Shown piece by piece: positions 16,174-26,375 of a stretch of 64,000 nucleotides of DNA. The stretch comes from Bog-793 sp963803025 (lineage in GTDB: Bacteria > Actinomycetota > Acidimicrobiia > Acidimicrobiales > Bog-793). The notes beneath the pieces are model-generated. The model saw only the letters and a list, made by a program, of their open reading frames with translations, was not told the origin of the DNA and did no database searches. The stretch spans positions 133,427 through 197,426 of the forward strand of contig CAWDKZ010000007.1 in assembly GCA_963803025.1 (NCBI GenBank). The letters run 5' to 3'. The translations under genes were made by a program, and so were the position numbers. The number at the start of each line of letters is the position of its first letter. The stretch's first letter is position 1.

Positions 16174-18657
16174 GTGGCTGTAGCAAAGGGTTCGTCGGCG
16201 ACGAAGTCCCGCACGTCGCGGGCGGGGATCGGGCGGTCTGCCACCTCGACGGCGCGGGGGCGCGGCAGCGTCCGGGGTGGCGCGCACCTGGCGGCCCCGT
16301 CGGCGAGACGCCGCCCGACGCCCGACGAGGCGGCGCGCGAACCCGACGAGGTCTGGGGCTGGCTGCTCCTCGTCGGCGGCGCCCTCGCGGTGCTGGCCGT
16401 CCATTTCAATCTCCTCGGGCGTGCCGGTGTCTACGTCCGCCGTGACGGCGCCGCCGCCTTCGGCTGGGGTCTCGACGTGCTCCCGCTCGGCCTCCTCGTC
16501 GTCGGTTGGACGCTCATTGCCGGTCGCGCCCGGCGCGGCGCGCTCGGCGCGCTCGTGGCGCTCGTCGTGCTCGGCCTGTCGTCAGCGGGTCTCGGCGATC
16601 TCGCCGGCGGTCATCCCGCGGCCTCGGCGACCGCGAGGATCCTCGGTGGCGCCGGCGGCTTCACGGGGGCAGAGATCGGCGGCGGGCTGCGCGGCGTCAT
16701 CGGCGCGGCCGGCGCGGGGATCGTCCTCGGAGCGATCGCCTTCGTCGCCATCTGCGCGTGCTGCACGGTTTCGGTCCGCCAGGGGGTGCTCGGCATCGGG
16801 CGCGCCCTCGCGGCGGTGGGGACGCCGGTGGCGCGATTCTTCACCGCCCGTGAGTCCGAGCAACACGAGCCCCTCGCCGGCGACACGGGCGAGAAGGGCT
16901 CGCCGCTCATCGACTGGCCCCTCGGTTCGGACGACTCGATCGAAACCGATCCGGCCGCCGATCTCGCGTCCCTGATCGCGGAGACGAGAACGGGCCGGCG
17001 CAACGGGGGGCGCGACAAAGACCGTGCGGGCGGCGAGGAAGGAAGCGTCGTCACGGCCCCGCACGGCGTGGCGCCGGTTCCCGTCGCCGACTTCCTCCCG
17101 CCGTCCGCCGTCATCGAGCAGCTCGGACTCGGGGTGGTGCCAGCGCCGAGCAGCTGGAAGCTCCCGCCGGAGCGTCTGCTGAAAAGGTCCAAGGAGCTCG
17201 CGACCGACCGGCAGGGGATCGAGGCGCGCGGGAAGCTCCTCGAGTCCGCGCTGTCGTCGCACGGCGTCGAGACGCACGTCACGGGCTACACGGTCGGCCC
17301 GACGGTGACGCGATTCGAGCTCGAGCTCGCCTCCGGCGTCAAGGTCGCGCAGGTGACGAGCCTGTCCAAGGACATCGCCTACGTGATGGCGTCGCCCGAC
17401 GTCCGCATCCTCGCTCCGATCCCGGGTCGTTCCGCCATCGGCGTCGAGGTGCCGAACCACGACCGCCGTCTCGTCACCCTCGGCGACGTGCTGTCGTCGC
17501 CCGAAGCCCATTCGGCGCGACATCCGCTCGAGGTGGGTCTCGGGCGCGACATCGCCGGCCGACCGGTGATGGTGAACCTCGCCGAGATGCCGCACCTCCT
17601 CATCGCCGGGGCGACGGGTTCGGGCAAGTCCTCCTGCATCAACTCGCTCGTCACGTCGATCCTCATGCGCTCGACGCCCGAACAGGTCCGGCTCATCCTC
17701 GTCGACCCGAAGCGGGTCGAGCTCGGCCACTACAACGGCCTCCCGCACCTGCTCACCGAGGTCGTCGTCAATCCGAAGCGCGCCGCGAACGCGCTCGCGT
17801 GGACCGTTGCGGAGATGGAACGCCGCTACGACCTCCTCGCCGAGGTCGGGATGCGCGACATCACGGGATACAACGCCGCGGTCGACCGGGGCGACCTCGC
17901 GGAGGGGCCCTTCGACGGGCCGATCGTCCCGCGCGACGCCGACGTGGACGACGCCGAGATCGCCGACGGCCTCGAGCGCACGCGCTATCAGCGGCTGCCG
18001 TTCATCCTCCTCGTCGTCGACGAGCTGAACGACCTCATGATGATCGCCGCCCGCGATGTCGAGGAGTCGATCTGCCGCATCGCGCAGATGGCGCGTGCGG
18101 TCGGGATCCACCTCGTCATCGCCACCCAGCGGCCGTCGGTCGACGTGATCACCGGGGTGATCAAGGCGAACATCCCCTCGCGTCTCGCCTTCTCGGTGTC
18201 GTCGCTCGCGGACTCACGCGTCATCCTCGACCAGTCCGGCGCCGAGCGTCTCATCGGCCGGGGCGACCTGCTGCTCCTCACCGCGTCGTCGAGCATCCCG
18301 CGCCGGATCCAGGGGCCGTGGGTCTCCGAGGAGGAGGTGCACAGCGTCGTCGCCCACTGGCGGCGCCAGAGCGACCCGCTCTACGTCGAGGGCGTCGTCG
18401 GTGACGACGGCGACCGGTCGGACGGCGGGTTGTTCGGTGACGGCGACGACGAGCTGTTGCGCCAGGCGATGGAGCTCGTCGTCCGCTCGCAGCTCGGCTC
18501 GACCTCGATGCTCCAGCGCAAGCTGCGCGTCGGCTTCGCCCGTGCCGGCCGGCTGATGGACCTGCTCGAGCGGCGGGGCATCGTCGGTCCGTCGGAAGGA
18601 TCGAAGCCCCGGACGGTCCTCATCACCCTCGACGAGTACGAAGAGATCCCGCGCTGA
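16174..18657 (+). CDS. ftsK: DNA translocase FtsK
   Basis: FtsK pumps DNA at the septum and helps resolve chromosome dimers. The 827-residue protein has a basic N-terminal tail, about four membrane helices (50-200), a short linker and the motor domain. Walker A is IAGATGSGKSS near residue 477, Walker B is LLVVDELNDLMM near 612, and ATQRPSVDVITGVIKANIPSR follows. The C-terminal gamma winged helix, which reads KOPS sites, is present (RSQLGSTSMLQRKLRVGFARAGRLMDLLE). The start is a GTG preceded by no clear Shine-Dalgarno but by a TAGCGT-like -10, so translation may be leaderless. A terminator follows at 18676. Confidence 0.95.
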   Translation: MAVAKGSSATKSRTSRAGIGRSATSTARGRGSVRGGAHLAAPSARRRPTPDEAAREPDEVWGWLLLVGGALAVLAVHFNLLGRAGVYVRRDGAAAFGWGLDVLPLGLLVVGWTLIAGRARRGALGALVALVVLGLSSAGLGDLAGGHPAASATARILGGAGGFTGAEIGGGLRGVIGAAGAGIVLGAIAFVAICACCTVSVRQGVLGIGRALAAVGTPVARFFTARESEQHEPLAGDTGEKGSPLIDWPLGSDDSIETDPAADLASLIAETRTGRRNGGRDKDRAGGEEGSVVTAPHGVAPVPVADFLPPSAVIEQLGLGVVPAPSSWKLPPERLLKRSKELATDRQGIEARGKLLESALSSHGVETHVTGYTVGPTVTRFELELASGVKVAQVTSLSKDIAYVMASPDVRILAPIPGRSAIGVEVPNHDRRLVTLGDVLSSPEAHSARHPLEVGLGRDIAGRPVMVNLAEMPHLLIAGATGSGKSSCINSLVTSILMRSTPEQVRLILVDPKRVELGHYNGLPHLLTEVVVNPKRAANALAWTVAEMERRYDLLAEVGMRDITGYNAAVDRGDLAEGPFDGPIVPRDADVDDAEIADGLERTRYQRLPFILLVVDELNDLMMIAARDVEESICRIAQMARAVGIHLVIATQRPSVDVITGVIKANIPSRLAFSVSSLADSRVILDQSGAERLIGRGDLLLLTASSSIPRRIQGPWVSEEEVHSVVAHWRRQSDPLYVEGVVGDDGDRSDGGLFGDGDDELLRQAMELVVRSQLGSTSMLQRKLRVGFARAGRLMDLLERRGIVGPSEGSKPRTVLITLDEYEEIPR

Positions 18658-18675
18658 GCCGCCGCGGGGCGACCG

Positions 18676-18703
18676 CGAGCCTGGTGGGCTCGTCTTGTTG
18701 TTT
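18676..18703 (+). terminator. Rho-independent terminator of ftsK
   Basis: CGAGCC (18676-18681) and GGCTCG (18687-18692) form a stem with a 5-base loop, followed by a T-rich run (TCTTGTTGTTT). It lies 18 bp after the ftsK stop and just before the left end of the IS66 element. Confidence 0.7.
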
Positions 18704-20081
18704 CGTCGTAACTGTTCAGGTCTCCTGACCACCTGATCCACTACCTGGGAGAATGCCGCGCCTACCGTTGGGAATTCCGACGCGCGAACCGTCACCCGAC
18801 GCCCCCTCCTCTGAGGAGTTGACCAGCGGAGCACTCGGCCCTTCGTGTCAGAGTGGCCATGCTCGAGGACAGGCTCACCGACTTGGAGGAGTGCCTCGGT
18901 CGCAATCTGCGCAACTCGTCGACGCCTCCTGCGGCCGAGGGTTTCTCGAAGCCTCCCTCCCCGTCGCGGATCGAGCGTCGTGCTGCAGCACGCAAGGTTG
19001 GCAAGCAACCGGGTGCTCCGGGAAAACACCTGGCCCAGGTGGCAGATCCTGACATGGTGATCGCCCACGTGCCGGCATCGTGTCGAGCATGCGAGGACGA
19101 TCTTGCCGGCGCGGAGGTGGTCGACAACGAGTCCCGCCAGGTCTTCGACTTGCCCGAGATCCACCTCTTCATCACAGAGCACCTCGCCGAGCGCCGCCGG
19201 TGTCGTTGTGGGTCGATGACGAAGGCGTCGTTCCCTGCAGGGGCGACCGCTCCCGTCTGTTACGGCCCGGGCGTGCGTGCGCTCGCCTGCTGCCTCACGG
19301 TCCACCAGCACTTGCTCTTCGAGCGGATGACCGAGCTGTTCGTAGACGTGCTTGGCTGCGAGGTCTCGGTCGGCGCACTGACCACGATGGTTACCGAAGG
19401 GGCCCATGCCACCGCACTGTTCACGGAGGAAATTCGCGAGCTGCTCGGCACGGCCGACGCGGTCCACTTCGATGAGGCCGGAGGACGTGTCGCAGGACGC
19501 CTCAACTGGGTCTACTCCGCCTCGACCAAACTGTTCAGCCTCCTCGACTGTCACCCGAAGCGGGGCCGCGTCGCCATGGACGACCTCGGGGTCATTGCCA
19601 TCATGGGTGGCGTGGTGGTCCACGATGGCTGGAAGCCCTATCGGAGCGACGACTCGTCCACGCCCTGTGCGATGCCCACCACCTGCGCGAGCTGACCGGG
19701 GTCTGTGTGGTGTGGAACCAGGGGTGAGTGAACGACCTTGCCACACTGCTCACAGAGGCGAAGCGTGCCGTCGACACTGTCCGAACGTCGGGGCGGGACT
19801 CCCTCGACATCGCCACTTTGCACTCGATTCGCGTTCGCTACGGGCAACTCGTGACGAGGGGCTTTGCCGCCAACCCCCACTCCCGCTGTCGGCTGACGAT
19901 CGGGCTACGAGAAGAAGGCCTACAACCTCTTCGTGCGTCTCGACGGCCAGCGGGCCGACGTGCTCCGGTTCTGCGTCGACTTCACGGTGCCATTCGACAA
20001 CAACCAGGCCGAACGTGACATCAGGATCGTGAAGCTCCAGCAGAAGATCTCCGGTTCGTGGCGCACCCTCGAAGGGGCTAG

Positions 20082-21835
20082 GTCGGTGTTGATTAAAGCG
20101 CCTCTTTGAGGGTGCTCGCGAATTGCCCGCGCACCCACAAGACTGGGTGCATGCAGGGAAGATCGAATCCAGACCGTCAGATGCTCGACGCGGCGGCGTT
20201 CTGCCGTGGCCTCGTCGAAGAGGGCACGATCTATGCCTTCCTCGCCGATCACCGCGGCGAGCTCTTCCAGGATGGGGACTTCGCCGACCTCTTCCCGTCG
20301 GGCCGCGGGCGGCCCTCGATCCCGGTCGACGTCATCTGCTCGGTGATGGTGCTCCAGGCCTTGGAGGGACTCTCGGACCGTGACGCGATCCGGGCGCTGA
20401 GGACGCGGATCGACTGGAAGGTCGCCTGCGGGCTGGCCCTCGACGATCCGGGCTTCGACTTCACGAATCTCACCTATTGGCGCGCCCGGCTCCGCAACTC
20501 TGGCCGTCCCGAACGGATCCTCGACGCCGTCCGCCGGGTCGTCGCCGAGACCGGCGTGCTGAGAACGAAGCACCGCCGCGCGCTCGACTCGACGATCCTC
20601 GACGACGCGGTCGCCACCCAGGACACCGTCACCCAGATCATCTCGGCGATCCGCCGGGTGCGGGCTGAGATCCCCCGGCTCGAGGCGCTCGAGCTCGGCC
20701 AGGACTACTCGACGGCGAGAAAGCCCGTCATCGACTGGTCGGATGCCGAGGTGCGCGACGGGCTCGTCTCGGCGCTCGTTACGGACGCGACGACGCTCCT
20801 CGACGCCGTCGATGATGAAGCACTCGACCAGGACCAGGCCGACGCCCTGGGCCTGCTCGCCCTCGTCTCGGCCCAAGACGTCGAGCCCGGCGAGAAAGAT
20901 GGGACCTGGCGCATCGCCCGTCGGGTGGCCAAGGACCGCCTGATCTCGGTCGTCGACCAAGAGGCCCGTCACGGCCACAAGTCGGTCTCGGTGAGGAAAG
21001 ACGGGTTCAAGGCGCACCTCTGTGTCGAACCGGACACCGGCCTCGTGACCGGGGCCGCGATCACGCCGGCGAACGCCCCGGACGGGCCGACCGGTGTCGC
21101 CCTCCTGGGGGATGAGCCCTCCGGGCTCGAGGTGCTCGCCGACTCCGCTTATGGATCGGGCCCGACGAGGAGAGAACTGAAGCTCCGCCGCCACCGTCTC
21201 GTCATCAAGCCGATGCCCTCCCACCCGGCCGTCAAAGGCGGGTTGCGGCGAGACGAGTTCAGCGTCGACCACGAGGCGCGCACCGTCACCTGCCCGGCCG
21301 GTCACACCGCCCGGTTCTCCCCGACCGGGGTGGCGAAGTTCGCCCCGCACTGTGAGCCCTGCCCGTTGCGTTCCCGCTGCACGACGGCGACGGCGCGCTC
21401 GTTCACGATCGGGCCGAACGACGACGAGCTCGTCGCCGCCCGGGCCGCCTGGCGCGACCCCGAGGTGACGGCGACCTACCGGAGACACCGCCCGATGGCC
21501 GAGCGCTCGATCTCCTGGCTCGTCGCGAAGGGAAACCGCCGCCTCCGCTATCGGGGGATCGAGCGCAACAACTCCTGGCTCCAGATCCGTGTCGCAGCCC
21601 TCAATCTCCGCCGTCTCTTGGCGCTCGGGCTCGCCTTCGAGGAGGGCTGGGTGCTGAACACCACGTAGTGGGCCCTCGGGAGTGACAAAGAGGGACGTCT
21701 ATGAGGCCAAAGGCCAATCTGCGAGGCCGCTTTTCACCCTCGACCACGGCTCTTCGATCAGGTCATCGTCCCGAGGACCCGATCGAACGCTACGACCCGT
21801 CAGCCCCCGGTGAAAGGCCTTTGTCCAACACCGCC
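20082..21835. mobile_element. IS1182-family element with CTAG target duplication
   Basis: The element sits between two CTAG copies (20078-20081 and 21836-21839). Removing it and one CTAG restores the IS66 reading frame exactly through TLEGARTSCAIRSY, which fixes the ends to the base. The imperfect terminal repeats begin GTCGGTGTTG on the left and GGCGGTGTTG on the right. It is 1,754 bp long with one intact transposase and a roughly 170-bp non-coding 3' tail that recurs at 58.27 kb. Confidence 0.9.
20151..21668 (+). CDS. IS1182-family transposase
   Basis: About 505 residues from the ATG at 20151; a longer in-frame start exists at 20106. The N-terminal DUF772-like part contains LFPSGRGRPSIPVDV. 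The DDE residues are in LDSTILDDAVA, LADSAYGSGPTRRELK and RPMAERSISWLV, with a Cys cluster (CEPCPLRSRC) before the last. It is related to, but clearly different from, the transposase at 4-5.6 kb. No defect is seen, and the insertion is recent enough that its CTAG duplication is intact. Confidence 0.9.
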   Translation: MQGRSNPDRQMLDAAAFCRGLVEEGTIYAFLADHRGELFQDGDFADLFPSGRGRPSIPVDVICSVMVLQALEGLSDRDAIRALRTRIDWKVACGLALDDPGFDFTNLTYWRARLRNSGRPERILDAVRRVVAETGVLRTKHRRALDSTILDDAVATQDTVTQIISAIRRVRAEIPRLEALELGQDYSTARKPVIDWSDAEVRDGLVSALVTDATTLLDAVDDEALDQDQADALGLLALVSAQDVEPGEKDGTWRIARRVAKDRLISVVDQEARHGHKSVSVRKDGFKAHLCVEPDTGLVTGAAITPANAPDGPTGVALLGDEPSGLEVLADSAYGSGPTRRELKLRRHRLVIKPMPSHPAVKGGLRRDEFSVDHEARTVTCPAGHTARFSPTGVAKFAPHCEPCPLRSRCTTATARSFTIGPNDDELVAARAAWRDPEVTATYRRHRPMAERSISWLVAKGNRRLRYRGIERNNSWLQIRVAALNLRRLLALGLAFEEGWVLNTT

Positions 21836-22127
21836 CTAGGACCTCCTGCGCCATCCGCAGCTACGTCTCGAACCTACGCAAGCACGACCGCAACATCCTC
21901 GACGGACTCCGCCTGCTGTTCGATGGTCAGATCTGGCTGCCTTCCGGCACCTGAACAGTTACCACGTGATTTCGGGTTGAACTCCGTGCAGAATCTCTCT
22001 CGCTGTCAAACGGCCAGCACGGTCAATCTCTGCGCGCCTAGCCTCATGTCATGTGGATTCACGCGCTCGAGGCGCCTCGTGCTGCGCTCGGAGGGTCGGG
22101 TACGTCGGTGGGGCGCGGTCCAGCAAT

Positions 22128-22763
22128 ATGAAGAAGGTCTCCTACTACGACCTGATCTCTGGCTTTTATGAGTACTTCACCGAGAAGCTCCATGGCGAGC
22201 ACAGGGTCGAAGCCATCGAGCTGTTGCGACTCGAGAATGGCCAGACGGTGCTCGACGTGCCATGCGGGACCGGCGCGAACTTCCCGTTGCTCTGCCCGCT
22301 CGTCGGGGCGACAGGGCAGATCCTCGGTTGCGATTATTCACGAGGCATGCTGGCGCGTGCACGCACCAAGATCACGAAGGCTGGCTGGGGCAACATCAGA
22401 CTGGTCCATGCCGATGTGTGCGCCCTCACCCCCGAGCTCCTGGGGTCTCCGAAGATCGACGCGGTCATCTGCATGCTCGGCCTGAGCGTGGTGCCGGACT
22501 GGCAACTTTCCTTTGACCGGATGTTCGACCTGGTGCGACCAGGCGGCCGCTTCGTCACGATGGACTTATTCCTTGAAGGCAAGGCCACGAGCCCATTGGC
22601 GAACGGGTACTACCGGGTGATTGCGCAAGCGCACTCGAGGCGTCGTTTCTGGGAGCCGCTCGAGCAGCGTGTTCCTGACTACGAGTCGATCGAACATCGG
22701 TGGTTCGGTGGAGTCGCGAAGATCGTCGCGGGAACCAAGCCACTTGCCCCGATTCATCAATAA
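22128..22763 (+). CDS. Class I SAM-dependent methyltransferase
   Basis: 211 residues from the ATG at 22128. SAM motif I is VLDVPCGTGANFPLL near residue 44, with the acidic motif II in LGCDYSRGMLARA and DAVICMLGLSVVPDW as motif post-II. The order resembles UbiE/PEMT-type enzymes that modify lipids or quinones, but the acceptor cannot be named. A longer frame opens upstream but lacks homology-like sequence. The gene stands alone between the IS66 end and thrB. Confidence 0.8.
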   Translation: MKKVSYYDLISGFYEYFTEKLHGEHRVEAIELLRLENGQTVLDVPCGTGANFPLLCPLVGATGQILGCDYSRGMLARARTKITKAGWGNIRLVHADVCALTPELLGSPKIDAVICMLGLSVVPDWQLSFDRMFDLVRPGGRFVTMDLFLEGKATSPLANGYYRVIAQAHSRRRFWEPLEQRVPDYESIEHRWFGGVAKIVAGTKPLAPIHQ

Positions 22764-23001
22764 CGGCACGATCGGCTGCTGGGCCATTCGCTGCGCTCAT
22801 CGCGACGAGCGCTGCACGGCCTCACGATCCCAGCTCTGCCCGGAGGCAATGTGTAAGTCCGGCGAAGGGAAGTCAGGTCTTCAGACATTCTGTTGTGCGA
22901 GATGACCGTGTTGCTCGGCACCAGGCCTGGTCGAATGGCGGCGGCGCGCGCGTTCCCGAGTACTCCGACGTGCAAGGGCCGCGTGGGGCAGGCAAGCTGA
23001 C

Positions 23002-23862
23002 ATGAACGTGCGCGCGCGAGCCCCCGCTTCTTCGGCGAATCTCGGACCCGGATTCGACGCGCTCGCACTCGCCCTGGCGCTCGCCGTCGAGGTCGAGATC
23101 GCGCCGGCACCGCGGCTCGCAATCCGCAGCGAGGGCGAAGGTGCCGATCTGCCCCAGGACGCCTCGCATCTCGCCGTTCGGGTCGCGCGCGCGGTCCTCG
23201 GCCACGATCACGTGAAGATCACCGTGCGTTCGGCCATCCCGGTCGGGCGGGGTCTTGGTTCTTCCGCCGCTCTCGCCGTGGCTGCCGCTGCGGCGGCGGG
23301 TTCGGCCGATCCGCTCGGCGTCGCGGCCGCCTTCGACGGCCACGCCGAGAACGCCGCCGCCGCGGTGCTCGGAGGTCTCGTCGCGGCGACCTTCGTCGAC
23401 GGGTATCCGGTCGCCTGCCGGTTGGCGCTCGACCCCGAACTCGCCTTCGTCGTCGTGATCCCTGATCGGACGCTTTCGACCGAGGAGGCCCGGGCGGTTC
23501 TGCCGGCTTCGGTTCCCTTCGCCGATGCGGTGGCGAATCTCGGTCGGCTGGGGCTGCTGCTCGGGGGGCTCGCCGACGCGACCCAGCTCGTGGCGGCCGC
23601 GGGCGAGGACCGGCTTCACCAGGCGGCGCGCGCGGCCCTGTTCCCGGAGGCGCCCGAACTGCTCGCCCGCCTGGTGACGGCGGGCGCCACGCTGGCCTGC
23701 TGGTCGGGTGCCGGCACCAGCCTGCTGGGGATCTGCCGCTCCAAGACGACCACGGCCCGGGTGCGCGAGGCGGGCCAGGCGGCGCTCGCCGAACTCGCCG
23801 TCGCCGGACGCGCGGTCGTGCTCGAGCCGGACCTTGTCGGGCTGCGCGTCGAAGCGAGCTGA
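23002..23862 (+). CDS. thrB: Homoserine kinase
   Basis: ThrB phosphorylates homoserine on the way to threonine. The 286-residue GHMP kinase begins with the characteristic VRARAPASSANLGPGFDALALAL. It carries the ATP-binding GRGLGSSAA loop near residue 82 and a C-terminal GHMP motif region (LACWSGAGTSLLGI). The partner genes hom and thrC are not adjacent. A short intergenic gap separates it from the following acetyltransferase, which may be co-transcribed. Confidence 0.9.
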   Translation: MNVRARAPASSANLGPGFDALALALALAVEVEIAPAPRLAIRSEGEGADLPQDASHLAVRVARAVLGHDHVKITVRSAIPVGRGLGSSAALAVAAAAAAGSADPLGVAAAFDGHAENAAAAVLGGLVAATFVDGYPVACRLALDPELAFVVVIPDRTLSTEEARAVLPASVPFADAVANLGRLGLLLGGLADATQLVAAAGEDRLHQAARAALFPEAPELLARLVTAGATLACWSGAGTSLLGICRSKTTTARVREAGQAALAELAVAGRAVVLEPDLVGLRVEAS

Positions 23863-23887
23863 GGCCGTTCCCGGCGGCTCGGCCGCC

Positions 23888-24583
23888 ATGGGATCATCGG
23901 ACATGGAAAGTCGACACCCTCTGGCGGACCTCTGGCCGCTCTACGACCTCGTCGTGCGCACCCCGCGCCTCGAGCTGCGCTATCCGCGCGACGAGGACCT
24001 CGCCGTGCTCGCGACCATTCCCTCGGAAGGGATCCACGAGCCGGATCGCCAGCCGTTCCGGATCGCCTGGACCGAGGTTCCCTCCCCCCGGCGCGAGCAG
24101 GAGTCGCTCCAGTGGTGGTGGTCGAAGCGGGCGAGCTGGTCGGTGGACGACTGGTCGCTCGCGCTCGCGGTCGTCGTCGACGGCGAGCCCGTCGGGGTGC
24201 AAGACCTCATGGCGGAGCACTTCCCGACGCTCCGATCGGTCTCGACCGGTTCCTGGCTCGTACGTCGCGCCCAGGGACACGGCGTCGGCGCCGAGATGCG
24301 CGCCGCCGTCGTCGAGTTGGCCTTCCGCGGGCTCGGAGCGCTCGAGGCGCATTCGTCGGCGTTCGGCTGGAACCGTCGGTCGATCCGCGTCTCGGAGAAG
24401 GTCGGCTACGCCCCGAACGGTGAGGGGCTCGCGCTGCGCGGCACGGCGCGCGACCGCACGCTCTGCTACCGGCTCGCGCGCGAGGTGTGGCTCGACCGTC
24501 GTCGTGACGACATCGAGATCAGCGGGCTCGGGGGCGCCCTGGCGCTCTTCGGCCTCGGGCCGGACGGGGAGCCGCTCGCCTGA
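23888..24583 (+). CDS. GNAT-family N-acetyltransferase
   Basis: About 231 residues with the RimJ/RimL-like beginning (LRTP-type: VRTPRLELRYPRDEDLAVLA) and an acetyl-CoA binding loop RRAQGHGVGAEMRAAV near residue 120. The closing HSSAFGWNRRSIRVSEKVGYAPNG places the partner in the alpha-amine acetylation group, with unknown target. Starts 23888 (MGSSDMESRH) or 23903 are both possible. It ends three bases before the stop of the convergent sufU gene. Confidence 0.8.
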   Translation: MGSSDMESRHPLADLWPLYDLVVRTPRLELRYPRDEDLAVLATIPSEGIHEPDRQPFRIAWTEVPSPRREQESLQWWWSKRASWSVDDWSLALAVVVDGEPVGVQDLMAEHFPTLRSVSTGSWLVRRAQGHGVGAEMRAAVVELAFRGLGALEAHSSAFGWNRRSIRVSEKVGYAPNGEGLALRGTARDRTLCYRLAREVWLDRRRDDIEISGLGGALALFGLGPDGEPLA

Positions 24584-24586
24584 GCG

Positions 24587-25084
24587 TCAGGTGTCGCCGG
24601 CGACGCCGGCCGCGATCTCGTCGAGACCCTGCAGGAGGGCGTTCCAGGCGAGCGTCGCGCACTTGATGCGGACCGGGAACTTGACGACGCCCTGGAGGGC
24701 GCCGAGCTCGCCGAGGGAGGCGGGGTCGACCGGGGCTGCGACGGGCGCGGCCGGCGGTTCACCCTCCTCGGCGGCCGGCCCGTCGATCGCCATCATCGAC
24801 TTGAACGACCGCACGAGCTGGCGCACCTCGTCGAGGCGGAGACCTTTCACCGCCGCCGACATCATCGAAGCCGACGACTGGCTGATCGAGCAGCCCCGCC
24901 CGGCGATGCGGAGATCAGCGAGGACGCCGTCGCGCACGTCGAGGTAGATCACGATCTCGTCGCCACACAGCGGGTTGAAACCCTCGACGCGGTGGGCAGG
25001 CGGCACGGGCAGCTCGCCGCGATTGCGCGGCGAACGGTAGTGGTCGAGGATGATCTCGCGGTAGAGGTCTTCGAGCTCGTTCAT
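24587..25084 (-). CDS. sufU: SufU-type Fe-S cluster assembly sulfurtransferase
   Basis: SufU is a zinc-dependent sulfur acceptor for SufS in Gram-positive bacteria. The 165-residue product starts MNELEDLYREIILDHYRSPRNRG. It has the conserved cysteines in NPLCGDE near 42, AGRGCSIS near 66 and RIKCATLAW near 141. The insertion between residues 95 and 130 is longer than in IscU, as usual for SufU. It is the last gene of a sufC-sufS-sufU run; an upstream longer frame on this strand is a shadow of sufS. Confidence 0.93.
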   Translation of the reverse strand: MNELEDLYREIILDHYRSPRNRGELPVPPAHRVEGFNPLCGDEIVIYLDVRDGVLADLRIAGRGCSISQSSASMMSAAVKGLRLDEVRQLVRSFKSMMAIDGPAAEEGEPPAAPVAAPVDPASLGELGALQGVVKFPVRIKCATLAWNALLQGLDEIAAGVAGDT

Positions 25085-25140
25085 CTTCGCCGCCCGTACC
25101 TGCCTTTCCTGGCCGTTCTGGCGCCGGGACCGTCGGGATC

Positions 25141-26375
25141 TCAGCTGAACAGTTTCCGCACCGTGGCGAGCCCGTCGACCAAGGCGTCGATGTCGGCTTC
25201 GTCGTTGTAAAGGTAGAGCGACGCCCGCGTCGTCGCCGAGACGCCGAGGATGCGCATCAGCGGCTTCGCGCAGTGGTGGCCGGCGCGCACGCAGACGCCC
25301 GTCTGGTCGAGCACCTGCGCGACGTCGTGCGGGTGGACGTCGCCGAAGGCGAACGAGATCACCCCGGCGCGGCGGCGCGGGTCCGGTGCCGGGCCGAAGA
25401 CGCGGACTTCGTCGTAGGTCGCGGCGAGGCGATCGAGCGCGTAGTTGACGAGCGCGGTCTCGTGGGCGCCGATCCGGTCGAGTCCGACCGCCTCGAGGTA
25501 GTCGACGGCGGCGCCGAGCCCGATCGCCTCGGCGATCGGCGGCGTGCCCGCCTCGAACTTCCACGGCAGCTCGTTCGTCGTGAAGCCGTCGAGCGTGACG
25601 TCGCGGATCATCTCGCCGCCGCCGAGGAACGGCGGCATCGCCTCGAGCAGTTCCCTCCGCGCCCAGAGCGCCCCGATCCCGGTCGGACCGAGCATCTTGT
25701 GTCCGGTGAGCGCGAAGAAGTCGACGCCGAGCGCGGCCACGTCGACGCGCCGGTGCGGCGCGAGCTGCGCCCCGTCGACGAGCACGAGGGCGCCGGCACC
25801 GTGCGCCGCGGCGACGATCGGGTCGAGGTCGACGACCGTGCCGAGCACGTTGGACGCCGCGGTGACACCGACGAGCTTCGCGCCCGCGACGAGCCGGTCG
25901 AGCTGCGACAGGTCGAGGTGGAAGTCGGCACCGAGCGGGATGTAGCGCAGCTCGATCCCGAGCTCGTCTTTCAGCATCAGCCAGGGCACGAGATTGGCGT
26001 GGTGCTCGATCTCGCTCAACACGACGACGTCACCCGGGCACAGGTTCTCGCGTCCCCAGGCGAAGGCGGCGACGTTGATCGCCTCGGTCGCGTTCTTCGT
26101 GAAGACGACCTCGCGGTCCGGGTGCGGCGCGCCGATGAATCGGCCGAGTCGCACCCGTGCCGCCTCGAGCTGGCGGGTCGCCTCTTCGGCGATGGCGTAG
26201 ACGCCGCGGTGGACGTTGGCGTGGGTGGTCGCGTAGTAGTGGTCCATCGCGTCGAGCACCGACTGGGGGCGCTGGGCGGAGGCGGCGGAGTCGAGGTAGA
26301 CGAGCGGGCGGTCGGCCTTGCCGCGCGCGAGGAGCGGGAAGTCCTTCCTCAGCGCCGGTACGTCGATGGGGTCGG

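Larger units (their letters stand above)
18853..21954 (+). pseudogene. IS66-family transposase, frameshifted and interrupted
   Basis: The first frame, from 18853, gives KVGKQPGAPGKHL, the zinc-binding CRAC and CRCG pairs, and the DDE start ADAVHFDEAGGRV. Near 19645 the frame shifts to one reading RLVHALCDAHHLRELTGVCVVWNQG. A TGA at 19725 then replaces what should be Trp, and the same frame continues NDLATLLTEAKRAVDTV. Near 19910 the original frame resumes with VPFDNNQAERDIRIVKLQQK and TLEGAR. The coding sequence is then cut by the IS1182 insert and resumes at about 21840 with TSCAIRSYVSNLRKHDRN to the stop at 21954. At least two frameshifts, one nonsense codon and one insertion are present. 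Confidence 0.85.
18708..21962. mobile_element. IS66-family element, dead, split by an IS1182-family insertion
   Basis: Perfect 14-bp inverted ends, GTAACTGTTCAGGT at 18708-18721 and its complement at 21949-21962, enclose one decayed IS66 transposase. A second element (20082-21835) sits inside it. Without the insert the IS66 copy would be about 1.5 kb, the size of a short, tnpC-only element. The flanking 8 bp on the two sides do not match, so the expected target duplication is lost or was never made. Confidence 0.8.
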
